The notes under the pieces were generated by a model. It did no database searches. It had not been told where the DNA came from and saw nothing but the letters and a program-made list of their open reading frames with translations. Source: Xanthomonas hyacinthi (GTDB lineage Bacteria; Pseudomonadota; Gammaproteobacteria; Xanthomonadales; Xanthomonadaceae). From it: DNA of 64,000 bases. Positions 55,265 to 64,000 of the stretch are shown one piece after another. Location of the stretch: positions 4,223,001-4,287,000 of the forward strand of contig NZ_CP043476.1 of assembly GCF_009769165.1 (NCBI RefSeq), written 5' to 3'. Position 1 is the stretch's first letter. Each line of letters opens with the position of its first letter. The position numbers were made by a program, and so were the translations under genes.

Positions 55265-56158
55265 TTACGCCGCCGCCAGCGCCTGGCCGACCTTGCTGCC
55301 GGTGGGCCGGCCGAGTTTCTGCGCCAGCCAGCGTCCGGTCGCGGCCAGCGCCTGCAGGTCGATGCCGGTGGCCACACCGCTGCCGTGCAGCAGGTAGACC
55401 ACGTCCTCGCTGGCCACGTTGCCGCTGGCGCCCTTGGCGTACGGGCAGCCGCCGGCGCCGGACACCGCCGCATCGATCACGCGCACGCCTTCCTCCAGGC
55501 ATGCGGCGATATTGGCCAGGGCCTGGCCATAGGTGTCGTGGAAATGCACCGCCAGCGCCGCCAGCGGGACGTCGGCGGCGACCGCGCGCAGCATCGCCCG
55601 CGCCTTGCCCGGGGTGCCGACGCCGATGGTGTCGCCCAGCGAAATCTCGTAGCAGCCCATGGCGTGCAGCTGCCGCGCCACCCGCACCACGTCGGCCAGC
55701 GGCACCGCGCCCTGGTAGGGGCAGCCGAGCACGGTGGAGACGTAGCCGCGCACCTTGACCCCGTCGGCGGCCGCGCGCGCCAGCACCGGCGCGAAGCGCG
55801 CCAGCGATTCGTCGATGCCGGCATTGGTGTTGGTGCGGTTGAAGGTTTCCGAGGCGGCGGTGAACACCGCGACCTCGCGCACCCCGACCGCCGCGGCGCG
55901 CGCGTAGCCCTGCAGGTTCGGCACCAGCACCGGGTAGTCCACGCCGGGCGCCGGCACGATCCCGGCATAGACCTCGGCGGCGTCGGCCAGCTGCGGCACC
56001 CATTTCGGGCTGACGAAGCTGGTCGCCTCGATGCTGCGCAGGCCGGTGCGCGACAGCTGCGCGATCAGTTCGATCTTGTCGGCGGTGGCGACCCAGGCCT
56101 TCTCGTTCTGCAGGCCGTCGCGCGGTCCCACTTCCACCAGGCGGACGAAGTCGTTCAT
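55265..56158 (-). CDS. mvaB: hydroxymethylglutaryl-CoA lyase
   Basis: This 297-residue TIM-barrel lyase splits HMG-CoA into acetyl-CoA and acetoacetate, the last step of leucine degradation. VEVGPRDGLQNEK opens the active site with its Arg and Asp, AVHFHDTYGQAL carries the metal histidines, and GAGGCPYAKGASGNVASED is the Cys signature. Upstream lies an enoyl-CoA hydratase that could be the methylglutaconyl-CoA hydratase of the same pathway. Confidence 0.94.
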   Translation of the reverse strand: MNDFVRLVEVGPRDGLQNEKAWVATADKIELIAQLSRTGLRSIEATSFVSPKWVPQLADAAEVYAGIVPAPGVDYPVLVPNLQGYARAAAVGVREVAVFTAASETFNRTNTNAGIDESLARFAPVLARAAADGVKVRGYVSTVLGCPYQGAVPLADVVRVARQLHAMGCYEISLGDTIGVGTPGKARAMLRAVAADVPLAALAVHFHDTYGQALANIAACLEEGVRVIDAAVSGAGGCPYAKGASGNVASEDVVYLLHGSGVATGIDLQALAATGRWLAQKLGRPTGSKVGQALAAA

Positions 56159-56312
56159 CGGCCGCGCCCGCGCCGCGGCGCGCAGGCGGGCGCCGACGCG
56201 TGGCGCGCGCTGCGGAGCGGAACGGGTGGATTGGCGGTCGCATGCAGTGCGCGGTGGAACCCAAGGCTGGGTTCCAGGTCGGTGCAGCGCCGCCCGATGT
56301 GGTCGAGCGCGC

Positions 56313-57101
56313 TCACCAGAATCCGATCCAGTCCGGGTCGCGTTTGTCCAGGAACGCGCTCAGTCCTTCCTGGCCTTCGGCCGAGACCCGCAGCCGCGCG
56401 ATCAGTGCGGCGTTGTCGCGGTCCAGCGTGGCGCTGTCGCCGCCGGCGGCGACCCGGCGCACCAGCGCCTTGGCGCCGGCGGCGGCGAGCGGGCCGGCCC
56501 GGCCGAGCAGTTCCACCTGGCGCTGCACCGCCGCGTCCAGCGCGGTCGGCGCCACCGTCTGGTGCACCAGGCCGATCTGGGTGGCGATGGCCGCGTCGAA
56601 CGCCTCGGCGCTGGCGCACCAGCGCCGCGCCTGGCGCGCGCCGATCGCAGCGATCAGGTACGGCGAGATCACCGCCGGCAACAGGCCCAGGCGGCTCTCG
56701 CTGAGTCCGAAGCGGGCGTCGGTGGAGGCCACGGCGATATCGCAGCAGGCGACCAGCCCGACCGCGCCGCCGAAGGCCGCGCCGTGCACCCGCGCCACGG
56801 TCGGCTTGGGCAGCTCGTCCAGGGTGCGCATCAGCCGCGCCAGCGCCAGCGCGTCGGCCCGGTTCTCCGCCTCGCTGGCGCTCGCCATCGAGCGCATCCA
56901 TTGCAGGTCGGCGCCGGCCGAGAACGCCGCGCCGGCGCCGGCCAGCACCACCACCTTGACCGTCGGATCGGCGCCGATCTGGTGCAGCGCTTCGGTCAGC
57001 TGCGCGATCAGCGCGGCGTCGAACGCGTTGCGCACCTCGGGTCGGTTCAGCCGCAGCGTCAGGACCTTGCCTGAGCGCTCCAGCAGCAATGCATCGCTCA
57101 T
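56313..57101 (-). CDS. enoyl-CoA hydratase family protein, probable methylglutaconyl-CoA hydratase
   Basis: This 262-residue crotonase-fold enzyme has oxyanion segments FSAGADLQWMRSM and VHGAAFGGAVGLVACCDIA, and a catalytic Glu in FGLSESRLGLLPA. The DLQWM stretch is typical of LiuC-type hydratases. It lies 154 bases upstream of mvaB on the same strand, which supports a step in leucine breakdown, though the carboxylase genes of that pathway are not in the window. Confidence 0.85.
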   Translation of the reverse strand: MSDALLLERSGKVLTLRLNRPEVRNAFDAALIAQLTEALHQIGADPTVKVVVLAGAGAAFSAGADLQWMRSMASASEAENRADALALARLMRTLDELPKPTVARVHGAAFGGAVGLVACCDIAVASTDARFGLSESRLGLLPAVISPYLIAAIGARQARRWCASAEAFDAAIATQIGLVHQTVAPTALDAAVQRQVELLGRAGPLAAAGAKALVRRVAAGGDSATLDRDNAALIARLRVSAEGQEGLSAFLDKRDPDWIGFW

Positions 57102-57194
57102 CGGCAGTTCTCGTACGGAGGGATAACGGCAGCCATATGGGAATCATAGCGGGCCGCGCCGGCCACGCCATGACGCGCTGCGACGATGCTACAA

Positions 57195-57212
57195 TTGATA
57201 ACCATTCTTATC
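57195..57212 (+). promoter_or_regulatory. Fur box ahead of feoA
   Basis: TTGATAACCATTCTTATC lies in the short AT-rich stretch before feoA. The best alignment to the 19-base Fur consensus starts at 57191 and gives 12 matches. A -10-like TACAAT (57190-57195) overlaps it, so iron-loaded Fur would block the promoter. Confidence 0.72.
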
Positions 57213-57214
57213 GA

Positions 57215-57226
57215 CGGAACGTTCCG
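57215..57226. promoter_or_regulatory. perfect 12-base palindrome at the feoA start
   Basis: CGGAACGTTCCG is a perfect palindrome lying directly between the Fur box and the feoA GTG. It may be chance or a second operator. Confidence 0.3.
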
Positions 57227-57477
57227 TGACGTTGTCCGATATGCCGCTGCGCAGCACCGCCAGCGTAGAGACCGTGCACGACCGCCAGCCCAACGACGCC
57301 ATCGCGCGCCGCTTGCGCGAGCTGGGTTTCGTCGCCGGCGAGCAGGTGCAGGTGCTGGCGAGCGGTCCGGTCGGCGGCGAGCCGTTGCTGGTGCAGGTCG
57401 GCTATACCCGTTTCGCGCTGCGCCGCAGCGAAGCGGCGCGGGTGCAGGTCAGCGTCGCCGCCGAGGCGCAGCCGTGA
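57226..57477 (+). CDS. feoA: ferrous iron transport protein A
   Basis: This 83-residue protein has an SH3-like FeoA fold: ARRLRELGFVAGEQVQVLAS, then GEPLLVQVGYTRFALRRSEA. FeoA supports the FeoB iron channel at the inner membrane. The GTG at 57226 is used, and an ATG at 57241 would remove five residues. Its TGA overlaps the feoB GTG. The Fur box just upstream implies repression in iron-rich conditions. Confidence 0.92.
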   Translation: MTLSDMPLRSTASVETVHDRQPNDAIARRLRELGFVAGEQVQVLASGPVGGEPLLVQVGYTRFALRRSEAARVQVSVAAEAQP

Positions 57478-59333
57478 GCGCGGAACTGGTCCCGCTGCGC
57501 CTGGCCCTGGTCGGCAACCCGAACTGCGGCAAGACCGCGCTGTTCAACCAGCTCACCGGCAGCAAGCAGAAGGTGGCCAACTACGCCGGGGTCACCGTCG
57601 AGCGCAAGGAAGGCCGCTTCCGCGCGCCGTCCGGGCGCGACTTCGCGGTGCTCGACCTGCCCGGCGCCTACAGCCTGCAGCCGGCCAGCCTGGACGAGGC
57701 GATCACCCGCGACCTGTGCCGCGGCTTCTATCCGGGCGAGCCGGCGCCGGATGTGCTGGTGTGCGTGGTCGATGCCACCAACCTGCGCCTGCACCTGCGC
57801 TTCGCGCTGGAGCTGCGCGAGCTGGGCAAGCCGATGCTGGTGGCGCTGAACATGGTCGACGCCGCGCAGCGCCGCGGCATCCGGATCGACCGCCAGGCGC
57901 TGGAAGACGCGCTCGGCGTGCCGGTGATCGAAACCGTGGCGGTGCGCCGCAACGGCGCCAAGGCCCTGGTCGAGCGGCTCGACGCGCTGGCCCCGGCGCT
58001 GCCGCCGGCGGTGGCGCCGGCCGAAGGGCAGGGCGACTACCACCAGCAGGTGCGGCGCATCCTCGCCGCGGCGGTGTCGATGCCGAGCCGTACCTCGCGC
58101 ATCGACGACGCGCTGGACCGCTGGCTGCTGCACCCGGTCGCCGGGCTGCTGACCCTGGCGGTGGTGATGTTCCTGATCTTCCAGGCGGTGTATGCCTGGG
58201 CCGCGCCGCTGATGGACCTGATCGACGGCGGCAGCAAGGCGCTCGGCGCCTGGGTCGGCGCGACGCTGCCGGCGGGGCCGCTCAACAGCCTGCTGGTCGA
58301 CGGCATCATCGCCGGCCTCGGCGGGGTGGTGATCTTCCTGCCGCAGATCCTGATCCTGTTCGCCTTCATCCTGGCGCTGGAGGAATCCGGCTACCTGCCG
58401 CGCGCGGCGTTCCTGCTCGACCGCATGATGGCCGCGGCCGGGCTGTCCGGGCGCTCGTTCATCCCGCTGCTGTCCAGCTTCGCCTGCGCGGTGCCCGGGA
58501 TCATGTCCACGCGCAGCATCCAGGATCCGCGCGATCGCCTGGCCACGATCCTGGTGGCGCCGCTGATGACCTGCTCGGCGCGGCTGCCGGTGTATGCGCT
58601 GCTGATCGGCGCGTTCATCCCGCAGCAGAAGGTCTGGGGCGTGTTCAACCAGCAGGGCCTGGTGCTGTTCGGGTTGTATTTCGCCGCGATCGCCAGCGCG
58701 CTGGCGGTGTCGTGGACGATGAAGAAATGGCGCCGCGACAAGGGCGAGCATCCGTTGCTGCTGGAGCTGCCGTCGTACCGCGTGCCGCACCTGCGCGACC
58801 TGGCGCTGGGCCTGTGGGAGCGCGCGGCGATCTTCCTCAAGCGCGTCGGCGGCATCATCCTGGCGCTGACCATCCTGCTGTGGTTCTTGCTGTCGTTCCC
58901 GGCGGCGCCGGCCAATGCCACGCTGCCGGCGATCGACTACAGCTTCGCCGGCCGCATCGGTCATGCGATGACCACGGTGTTCGCGCCGCTGGGCTTCAAC
59001 TGGCAGATCTGCATCGCGCTGATCCCCGGCCTGGCCGCGCGCGAAGTGGCGGTGGCGTCGCTGGCGACGGTGTACGCGCTGTCGGCGGCCGACGACGATG
59101 CCGCCGCGCAGGCGCTGTCGCCGCTGATCCACGATGGCTGGTCGCTGGCCACCGCGCTGTCGCTGCTGGTCTGGTACATCTACGCGCCGATGTGCATTTC
59201 CACCCTGGCCACGATCAAGCGCGAGACCAACTCGTGGAAGCAGATGAGCTTCGCCGCGCTGTACCTGTTCGCGCTGGCGTATTTCGCCTCGCTGCTCACC
59301 TATCAGATCGCGGTGGCGCTGGGAGCCGGCTGA
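57474..59333 (+). CDS. feoB: ferrous iron transporter B
   Basis: This 619-residue inner-membrane Fe(II) transporter has an N-terminal G domain: GNPNCGKTALFNQLTGSKQK (G1), LDLPGAYSLQ (G3) and ALNMVDAA (G4). A transmembrane region follows with the paired Gate motifs (LEESGYLPRAAFLLDR, FACAVPGIMSTRSI and later LIPGLAAREVAVAS). Longer frames begin before feoA and are not real. It is coupled to feoA, and a small Cys-rich membrane protein starts 1 base after its stop. Confidence 0.96.
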   Translation: MSAELVPLRLALVGNPNCGKTALFNQLTGSKQKVANYAGVTVERKEGRFRAPSGRDFAVLDLPGAYSLQPASLDEAITRDLCRGFYPGEPAPDVLVCVVDATNLRLHLRFALELRELGKPMLVALNMVDAAQRRGIRIDRQALEDALGVPVIETVAVRRNGAKALVERLDALAPALPPAVAPAEGQGDYHQQVRRILAAAVSMPSRTSRIDDALDRWLLHPVAGLLTLAVVMFLIFQAVYAWAAPLMDLIDGGSKALGAWVGATLPAGPLNSLLVDGIIAGLGGVVIFLPQILILFAFILALEESGYLPRAAFLLDRMMAAAGLSGRSFIPLLSSFACAVPGIMSTRSIQDPRDRLATILVAPLMTCSARLPVYALLIGAFIPQQKVWGVFNQQGLVLFGLYFAAIASALAVSWTMKKWRRDKGEHPLLLELPSYRVPHLRDLALGLWERAAIFLKRVGGIILALTILLWFLLSFPAAPANATLPAIDYSFAGRIGHAMTTVFAPLGFNWQICIALIPGLAAREVAVASLATVYALSAADDDAAAQALSPLIHDGWSLATALSLLVWYIYAPMCISTLATIKRETNSWKQMSFAALYLFALAYFASLLTYQIAVALGAG

Positions 59334-59334
59334 G

Positions 59335-59580
59335 ATGAGTACCTCGCTGCTGCTGCAGTACCTGGTGATCGCGCTGGCGGTGCTGCTCAGCGTGTGGGTG
59401 GTGCTGAAGAAGCAGGCGCCCGGCACCGCGCGCAAACTGCGCGGTGCTGTCGCCCTGCGCCTGCTCAAGCCGGGCCGCGCGTCCTGGTTGCAGGCGTTGG
59501 GCCGCAGGATCGCGCCTGCGGCCACGGGCGCTGGCGGCGCCTGCGGCGGCTGCGACAGCTGCGGGCCGACGCCGCGTTAG
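59335..59580 (+). CDS. small Cys-rich membrane protein of the feo operon (DUF6587-like)
   Basis: This encodes 81 residues with one membrane helix (about 6-24), a basic middle part and a C-terminal CGGCDSCG cluster. It sits where other bacteria carry feoC, and the three cysteines could bind iron or an iron-sulfur cluster. It is not recognisable as classical FeoC. The match to DUF6587-type proteins is from memory. Confidence 0.75.
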   Translation: MSTSLLLQYLVIALAVLLSVWVVLKKQAPGTARKLRGAVALRLLKPGRASWLQALGRRIAPAATGAGGACGGCDSCGPTPR

Positions 59581-59690
59581 CGCACTTTCGCGGTGTGCTG
59601 GATTGCCGGTTCGCGGCAGCGCGCGCGTGGGCAGGCCTGGCTGGTTTACACTGCGCCACGCCGCAGGGGCGGCTCAAGGAGGAGTAGGGC

Positions 59691-60191
59691 ATGAGGATAT
59701 TGGTGTTGCTTGCGGTGCTCGCTGTCGCGGCCTGCGTGTATCGTTTTGGCGGCGAATCGATCGACGAAGCGCAGGTGCGCGATCTCTATCTGCGCGAGCA
59801 GCGCGCGCTCGAGACACTGGATCACGAAGCGCTTTGTGCGATGTTCAGCGAAGACTTCACCCAATCGATGCTGGTACGTCGCGAGTCCGAGCAAAAGCAC
59901 GTGACCATGGACAAGGCGCAGGTCTGCGCGGCCAGCGAGGACGCGACGCGCGTGTTGAGCCAGCTCGCGTCCGCGGGCCGGCGCAGCGAACTCTACCAGT
60001 ACAGCTACACCATCCTCAGTGTCGAGATCGCGCCGGACCAGCGCTCGGCGCTGGTCGAGGCGCGCTCCACCCTGGCCACTCCGTTCCTGCGGACCACCAC
60101 GCGGACCCACGACACCATCGTGCGTCGACGTTGGCGTACCTATGCCAGTGCCAGCGAAGGCACGACCTGGGTCGGTCCGGTCTATCGCTGA
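59691..60191 (+). CDS. putative lipoprotein with an NTF2/SnoaL-like pattern
   Basis: This encodes 166 residues starting MRILVLLAVLAVAACVYRFG, with a lipobox at LAVAAC. The mature part (QVRDLYLREQRALETLDHEA, then DFTQSMLV and a strand-rich second half) resembles NTF2-like proteins that follow a helix-then-sheet layout. No catalytic motif is evident. GGAGGAG lies before the ATG. Confidence 0.65.
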   Translation: MRILVLLAVLAVAACVYRFGGESIDEAQVRDLYLREQRALETLDHEALCAMFSEDFTQSMLVRRESEQKHVTMDKAQVCAASEDATRVLSQLASAGRRSELYQYSYTILSVEIAPDQRSALVEARSTLATPFLRTTTRTHDTIVRRRWRTYASASEGTTWVGPVYR

Positions 60192-60241
60192 CCGTCGCTG
60201 TCGCTTGCGCTGCGCCGCACAGTGGAGTGCGGCCATGCCTA

Positions 60242-60866
60242 ATGGCCATGACGACCTCCTTCCAGTTCTCCCGCCGTGCGCAGGCGCTGACCAGTTCGGC
60301 GATCCGCGAAATCCTCAAGGTCAGCGAGCGCCCCGGGGTGATCTCCTTCGCTGGCGGCTTGCCGTCGCCGGACACGTTCCCGGTGGCGCGCATGCAGCAC
60401 GCCTGCGACAAGGTGCTGCGCGAGGCGCCGCAGGCCGCGCTGCAGTACGGCCCGACCGAAGGCTATCTGCCGCTGCGCGAGTGGGTGGCCGCGCGCCTGA
60501 GCCGCGACGGCGCCACGATCCGCCCGAGCCAGGTGTTGATCACCACTGGCTCGCAGCAGGGCCTGGACCTGCTCGGCAAGGTGTTCATCGACGAAGGCAG
60601 CAAGGTGCTGGTGGAGACGCCGAGCTACCTCGGCGCGCCGCAGGCGTTCTCGCTGTTCCAGCCGGCGTTCGCGGCGATGCGCTCGGACGACGACGGGTTG
60701 GTGGTGGATGCGCTGCTTTCGTGCCGTGCGCGCCGTTCTTCGCGGTCGAGCCGCAGCGCAACACCTTGCGCCTGTCGTTCGTGACTGTGCCGGAAGCGCG
60801 CATCGACGCCGGCGTGCGCATCCTCGGCGAGCTGTTGCTGACCGAAATCGCTGCGCGGTGGCCTGA
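60242..60866 (+). pseudogene. PLP-dependent aminotransferase (class I/II) with large internal deletion
   Basis: The first about 155 residues read well as an AspB/LysN-like aminotransferase: FQFSRRAQALTSSAIREILK, ISFAGGLPSPDTFP, LQYGPTEGYLPLREWVAARL and LITTGSQQGLDLLGKVF. Near 60713-60718 the frame jumps to the C-terminal end (VPCAPFFAVEPQRNTLRLSF in the next frame). About 200 residues, including the PLP lysine, are missing. The normal stop also seems lost. An assembly error is a possible alternative. Confidence 0.82.
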
Positions 60867-60923
60867 TCCGGCACCCGGGCGCCTGCGCATGAACCCGGCT
60901 GCGGCAATTGTTGGGGGTGGGGC

Positions 60924-60955
60924 CGGGACTCGGGAGCGGAAACCCGGGACCCGGA
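60924..60955. repeat. GGGACTCGGGAGCGG...CCCGGGACCCGGAG repeat tract
   Basis: This is a short GC-shifted copy of the GGGAATCGGG family between the aminotransferase remnant and dapB. Confidence 0.5.
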
Positions 60956-61070
60956 GCAGCCAACAGCCGAACCTCGGCGCTCGCCGCGTTTGCCCCGCAT
61001 CGGCTGCGCTCGGTTGCTTTTCCCTCTGTCGCGCATCGCGACAAACCGCTACCTTGTAGCGATGATGGCG

Positions 61071-61787
61071 ATGACCACTTCCCCCGTGCGTGTGTTGATT
61101 CATGGTGCGGCCGGCCGCATGGGCCAGGCGCTGTTGCGCCTGGCCGCGCAGGACCCGGCGCTGCAGGTGGCGGCCGCGGTGATCCGGCGTGCGCCGGCGC
61201 AGCGCGTCGTCGACGGGGTGCCGTACTTCGCCGCGACCGAACTGAATGGTGTGCCGGCGTTCGACGCGGCGGTGGATTTCAGCCTGCCGCAGGGCTTCGC
61301 CCCGGTGCTGGCGCTGTGCGTGGCGCGCAGCGCGGCGCTGGTGTCGGGCACCACCGGCCTGGACGAGGCGCAGCGGCAGGCGCTGACCGACGCGGCGGCG
61401 CGCATCCCGCTGATCTGGGCGTCCAACTTCAGCCTCGGCGTGGCGGTGCTGAACGAGCTGGTGGAACGCGCCGCCGCGGCGCTGCCGGGCTGGGACTGCG
61501 ACATCGTCGAATCGCACCATGTGCACAAGCAGGACGCGCCGTCCGGCACCGCGCTGACCCTGGGCGAGGCCGCGCTGCACGGCGGTGCGCAGCCGCGCTA
61601 CGCCAGCCTGCGCGCCGGCGACATCGTCGGCGAGCATCTGGTGCAGTTCGCCGGGCTCGGCGAGCGGGTGGAACTGGTGCATCGCGCCAGCAACCGCGAC
61701 ATCTTCGCCCGCGGCGCGCTGCATGCCGCCGCGCGTCTGCCGGGCCGCGCGCCCGCGGCTTACCGGCTGCGCGACCTGCTCGGCTGA
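61071..61787 (+). CDS. dapB: 4-hydroxy-tetrahydrodipicolinate reductase
   Basis: This 238-residue enzyme makes tetrahydrodipicolinate for lysine and peptidoglycan synthesis. The cofactor motif VLIHGAAGRMGQALL and the substrate signature ESHHVHKQDAPSGTAL (catalytic His and Lys) are clear, with WASNFSLGV in between. The ATG at 61071 is preferred over nearby in-frame ATGs at 61062 and 61065, which cannot be excluded. carA lies about 160 bases downstream. Confidence 0.95.
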   Translation: MTTSPVRVLIHGAAGRMGQALLRLAAQDPALQVAAAVIRRAPAQRVVDGVPYFAATELNGVPAFDAAVDFSLPQGFAPVLALCVARSAALVSGTTGLDEAQRQALTDAAARIPLIWASNFSLGVAVLNELVERAAAALPGWDCDIVESHHVHKQDAPSGTALTLGEAALHGGAQPRYASLRAGDIVGEHLVQFAGLGERVELVHRASNRDIFARGALHAAARLPGRAPAAYRLRDLLG

Positions 61788-61812
61788 ACGGCGCTTTCAT
61801 ATAAACGTCTGG

Positions 61813-61838
61813 CGCGGACAGGTCCGCGTCGGTACAAT
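61813..61838 (+). promoter_or_regulatory. candidate carA promoter with hairpin
   Basis: CGCGGAC (61813-61819) pairs with GTCCGCG (61822-61828), followed by a good -10 hexamer TACAAT at 61833-61838. No clear -35 is present. The 161-base dapB-carA gap suits a leader-controlled carAB promoter. Confidence 0.4.
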
Positions 61839-61948
61839 TCCCGCTCGCCTGTTACCCATCGCCACGGACCCGGAGAAGCGCCGAGTTCGCGGTTTCTTGC
61901 AGCCGCAAGTTGGTGGGGCAGGGTTCCTCTCTCCCCAAGGCGAACCCC

Positions 61949-63073
61949 GTGACTCAACCCGCAATCCTTGTCCTTGAAGACGGCACCGTGTTCGAGGGCG
62001 AATCCGTCGGCGCCGCCGGCCTGTCCGTCGGCGAAGTGGTGTTCAACACCGCGATGACCGGCTATCAGGAGATCCTCACCGATCCGTCCTACGCCCGCCA
62101 GCTGGTCACCCTGACCTACCCGCATATCGGCAACACCGGCTGCACCGACCAGGACGACGAAGCCGCCCAGGTCTGGTCGGCCGGGCTGATCGTGCGCGCC
62201 GTGCCGCGCCGTCCCAGCAGCTGGCGCAGCCAGGTGTCGCTGCCGGACTGGCTGATCCAGCGCGGCGTGGTCGCCATCGCCGGCATCGATACCCGCAAGC
62301 TGACCCGCATCCTGCGCGAGAAGGGATCGCAGAACGGCGCGGTGATGGCCGGCGAAGTGGACGTGGACACCGCGCTGCAAGCGGCGCGCAAGTTCCCGGG
62401 GCTGAAAGGCATGGACCTGGCCAAGGTGGTGTCCACCGACAAGGCGTATCCGTGGCGCGACGGCCAGCTCGATCTGGACAGCAACGCGTTCGCGCAGGCC
62501 GCGCCGAAGTACAAGGTGGTGGCCTACGACTACGGGGTGAAGCTCAACATCCTGCGCATGCTCGCCGAGCGCGGCTGCGAGGTCACCGTGGTGCCGGCGC
62601 AGACGCCCGCCGCCGAGGTGCTGGCGCTGCAGCCGGACGGCGTGTTCCTGTCCAACGGCCCGGGCGATCCGGCGCCGTGCGACTACGCGATCGCCGCGAT
62701 CAAGGAACTGGTGGCCAGGAAGATCCCTACCTTCGGCATCTGCCTGGGCCACCAGTTGCTGGCGCTGGCCGCCGGCGCGCAGACCCTGAAGATGGGCCAC
62801 GGCCACCACGGCGCCAACCATCCGGTGCAGGACCTGGACAGCGGACGGGTGATGATCACCTCGCAGAACCACGGCTTCGCGGTGGACGAAGCGTCGCTGC
62901 CGGCCAACGTGCGGGTGACCCATCGCTCGCTGTTCGACGGCACCAACCAGGGCATCGAACTGACCGACGCGCCGGCCTTCAGCTTCCAGGGCCACCCGGA
63001 AGCCTCGCCGGGCCCGCGCGATGTGGCGCCGCTGTTCGATCGGTTCACCGCGCTGATGGCGGCCGCCGCCTGA
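61949..63073 (+). CDS. carA: carbamoyl-phosphate synthase small subunit
   Basis: This 374-residue glutaminase subunit of carbamoyl-phosphate synthase feeds arginine and pyrimidine synthesis. The nucleophile Cys is in [13 protein letters not shown], with HGANHPV and [11 protein letters not shown] for the histidine part. The N-terminal domain opens with [15 protein letters not shown]. The GTG at 61949 gives [12 protein letters not shown], while an upstream frame extends into the leader. Its TGA overlaps the ATG of the next gene. Confidence 0.95.
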   Translation: MTQPAILVLEDGTVFEGESVGAAGLSVGEVVFNTAMTGYQEILTDPSYARQLVTLTYPHIGNTGCTDQDDEAAQVWSAGLIVRAVPRRPSSWRSQVSLPDWLIQRGVVAIAGIDTRKLTRILREKGSQNGAVMAGEVDVDTALQAARKFPGLKGMDLAKVVSTDKAYPWRDGQLDLDSNAFAQAAPKYKVVAYDYGVKLNILRMLAERGCEVTVVPAQTPAAEVLALQPDGVFLSNGPGDPAPCDYAIAAIKELVARKIPTFGICLGHQLLALAAGAQTLKMGHGHHGANHPVQDLDSGRVMITSQNHGFAVDEASLPANVRVTHRSLFDGTNQGIELTDAPAFSFQGHPEASPGPRDVAPLFDRFTALMAAAA

Positions 63074-63516
63074 TGAGCGCCGCGCTGGCGCCGTCGCTGC
63101 GTCCACGCCGCTGGCGTTGGGGCGTATTGGCGTTGCTGGCGCTCGCCGCGTACCCACTGTTCGTGCTGGTCGCGGTCTATGCGCAGTGGCTCGGCGCCGG
63201 CCTGCCCGGCGGGCGCAACGGCCCGGCCGATGCGTACCGCCACAGCCTGGCCAGCGCCATCGTCGCCTACACCTTGTCGCCGCGCTGCGTGGACTGGGTG
63301 ACGGCGGTGATGGAGCGCGACGGCCGCGGCAACGCGAGCCGGGCGATGGACGCCCACAACAACCGGATCGGCGCGCGCATCGGCGCCGCCGCTCCCAGCT
63401 GGGCCGCGATGCAGCGCGAGGTTCGCGCCGCGGTCGACCATGGTGCGATCGACGCCCGATCGTCCGACCAGATCACCTGGCGCGCCCCCGCGGCGTGGCA
63501 GGACCGACTTTACTGA
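63073..63516 (+). CDS. DUF6973-like membrane protein between carA and carB
   Basis: This encodes 147 residues with an N-terminal hydrophobic helix (about 15-38, [20 protein letters not shown]). It then has [17 protein letters not shown] and [13 protein letters not shown], a His/Asp/Asn pattern seen in DUF6973-type proteins. The role is unknown. It overlaps the carA stop and lies 8 bases before carB, so it is inserted within the carAB operon. Confidence 0.72.
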   Translation: MSAALAPSLRPRRWRWGVLALLALAAYPLFVLVAVYAQWLGAGLPGGRNGPADAYRHSLASAIVAYTLSPRCVDWVTAVMERDGRGNASRAMDAHNNRIGARIGAAAPSWAAMQREVRAAVDHGAIDARSSDQITWRAPAAWQDRLY

Positions 63517-63524
63517 GAATCCCC

Positions 63525-64000
<476 letters not shown>

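Noticed and set aside
57402..59525. Minus-strand open frame of 707 codons opposite feoB
   Set aside because: Antisense shadow with low-complexity Arg/Gln/His sequence.

Overview
The window is high-GC chromosomal DNA of a gammaproteobacterium of the Xanthomonadaceae, most likely an early-branching Xanthomonas. The evidence is gene content and order (rpsA-ihfB-lapAB-wecA/capD-like-galU, rlmN-pilF-rodZ-yfgM-bamB-der, dapB-carA-carB) and intergenic repeats made of GGGAATCGGGAATGGGG-type and GTGGGAGCGACTTCAGTCGCGAC-type units. No rRNA, tRNA or CRISPR array was seen.

Core region 1 (1-28470). The end of rpsA and ihfB lead into an envelope block: lapA, lapB, a WecA-like sugar-phosphate transferase, a CapD/WbpM-like dehydratase and galU. 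Next come a beta-oxidation pair (fadA and a fadN-type fadB) with a PsrA-like TetR regulator and its probable operator, then ndk. The rlmN-pilF-rodZ-yfgM-bamB-der cluster follows (pilus, cell shape, outer-membrane assembly, ribosome assembly), then molybdenum cofactor genes (mobA, moeA, rhodanese-ThiF), a KefB-like antiporter, a hydrolase, a DUF1244 gene, folD, guaB and guaA.

Accessory region (28471 to about 47471). The 3' end of guaA is a known integration hotspot. Its last 12 bases (28459-28470) recur exactly at 37874-37885. They bracket a 9.4-kb island of lower GC content. That island has a 3'-truncated tyrosine integrase, a PRTRC-type ParB fragment cut by a dead IS3-family element, an orphan AcpS-type phosphopantetheinyl transferase, the stub of an OLD/RecF-like ATPase, and two intact overlapping genes. 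These encode a 1480-residue HNH-NACHT-helical-repeat protein and a HEPN-domain protein. The pair is the best candidate here for an undescribed defence system. A second island follows. It starts with a decayed integrase and a graveyard of gene fragments (transglutaminase-like, IS5 transposase, LysR, MFS, pirin, SDR), then an intact five-gene catabolic operon (amidohydrolase, LLM flavin oxidoreductase, SDR, isochorismatase-like hydrolase, alpha/beta hydrolase) with a divergent LysR regulator.

Core region 2 (47588-64000). serA is divergent from a D-2-hydroxyglutarate dehydrogenase-like gene, probably a metabolic pair. After it come a DUF2388/DUF4105 pair, an EF-P-like factor (EfpL/YeiP), a branched-chain acyl-CoA degradation group (SDR, mvaB, enoyl-CoA hydratase), a Fur-boxed feoAB locus with a small Cys-rich membrane protein, a lipoprotein, an aminotransferase pseudogene with an internal deletion, dapB, carA, a DUF6973-like membrane protein and the start of carB.
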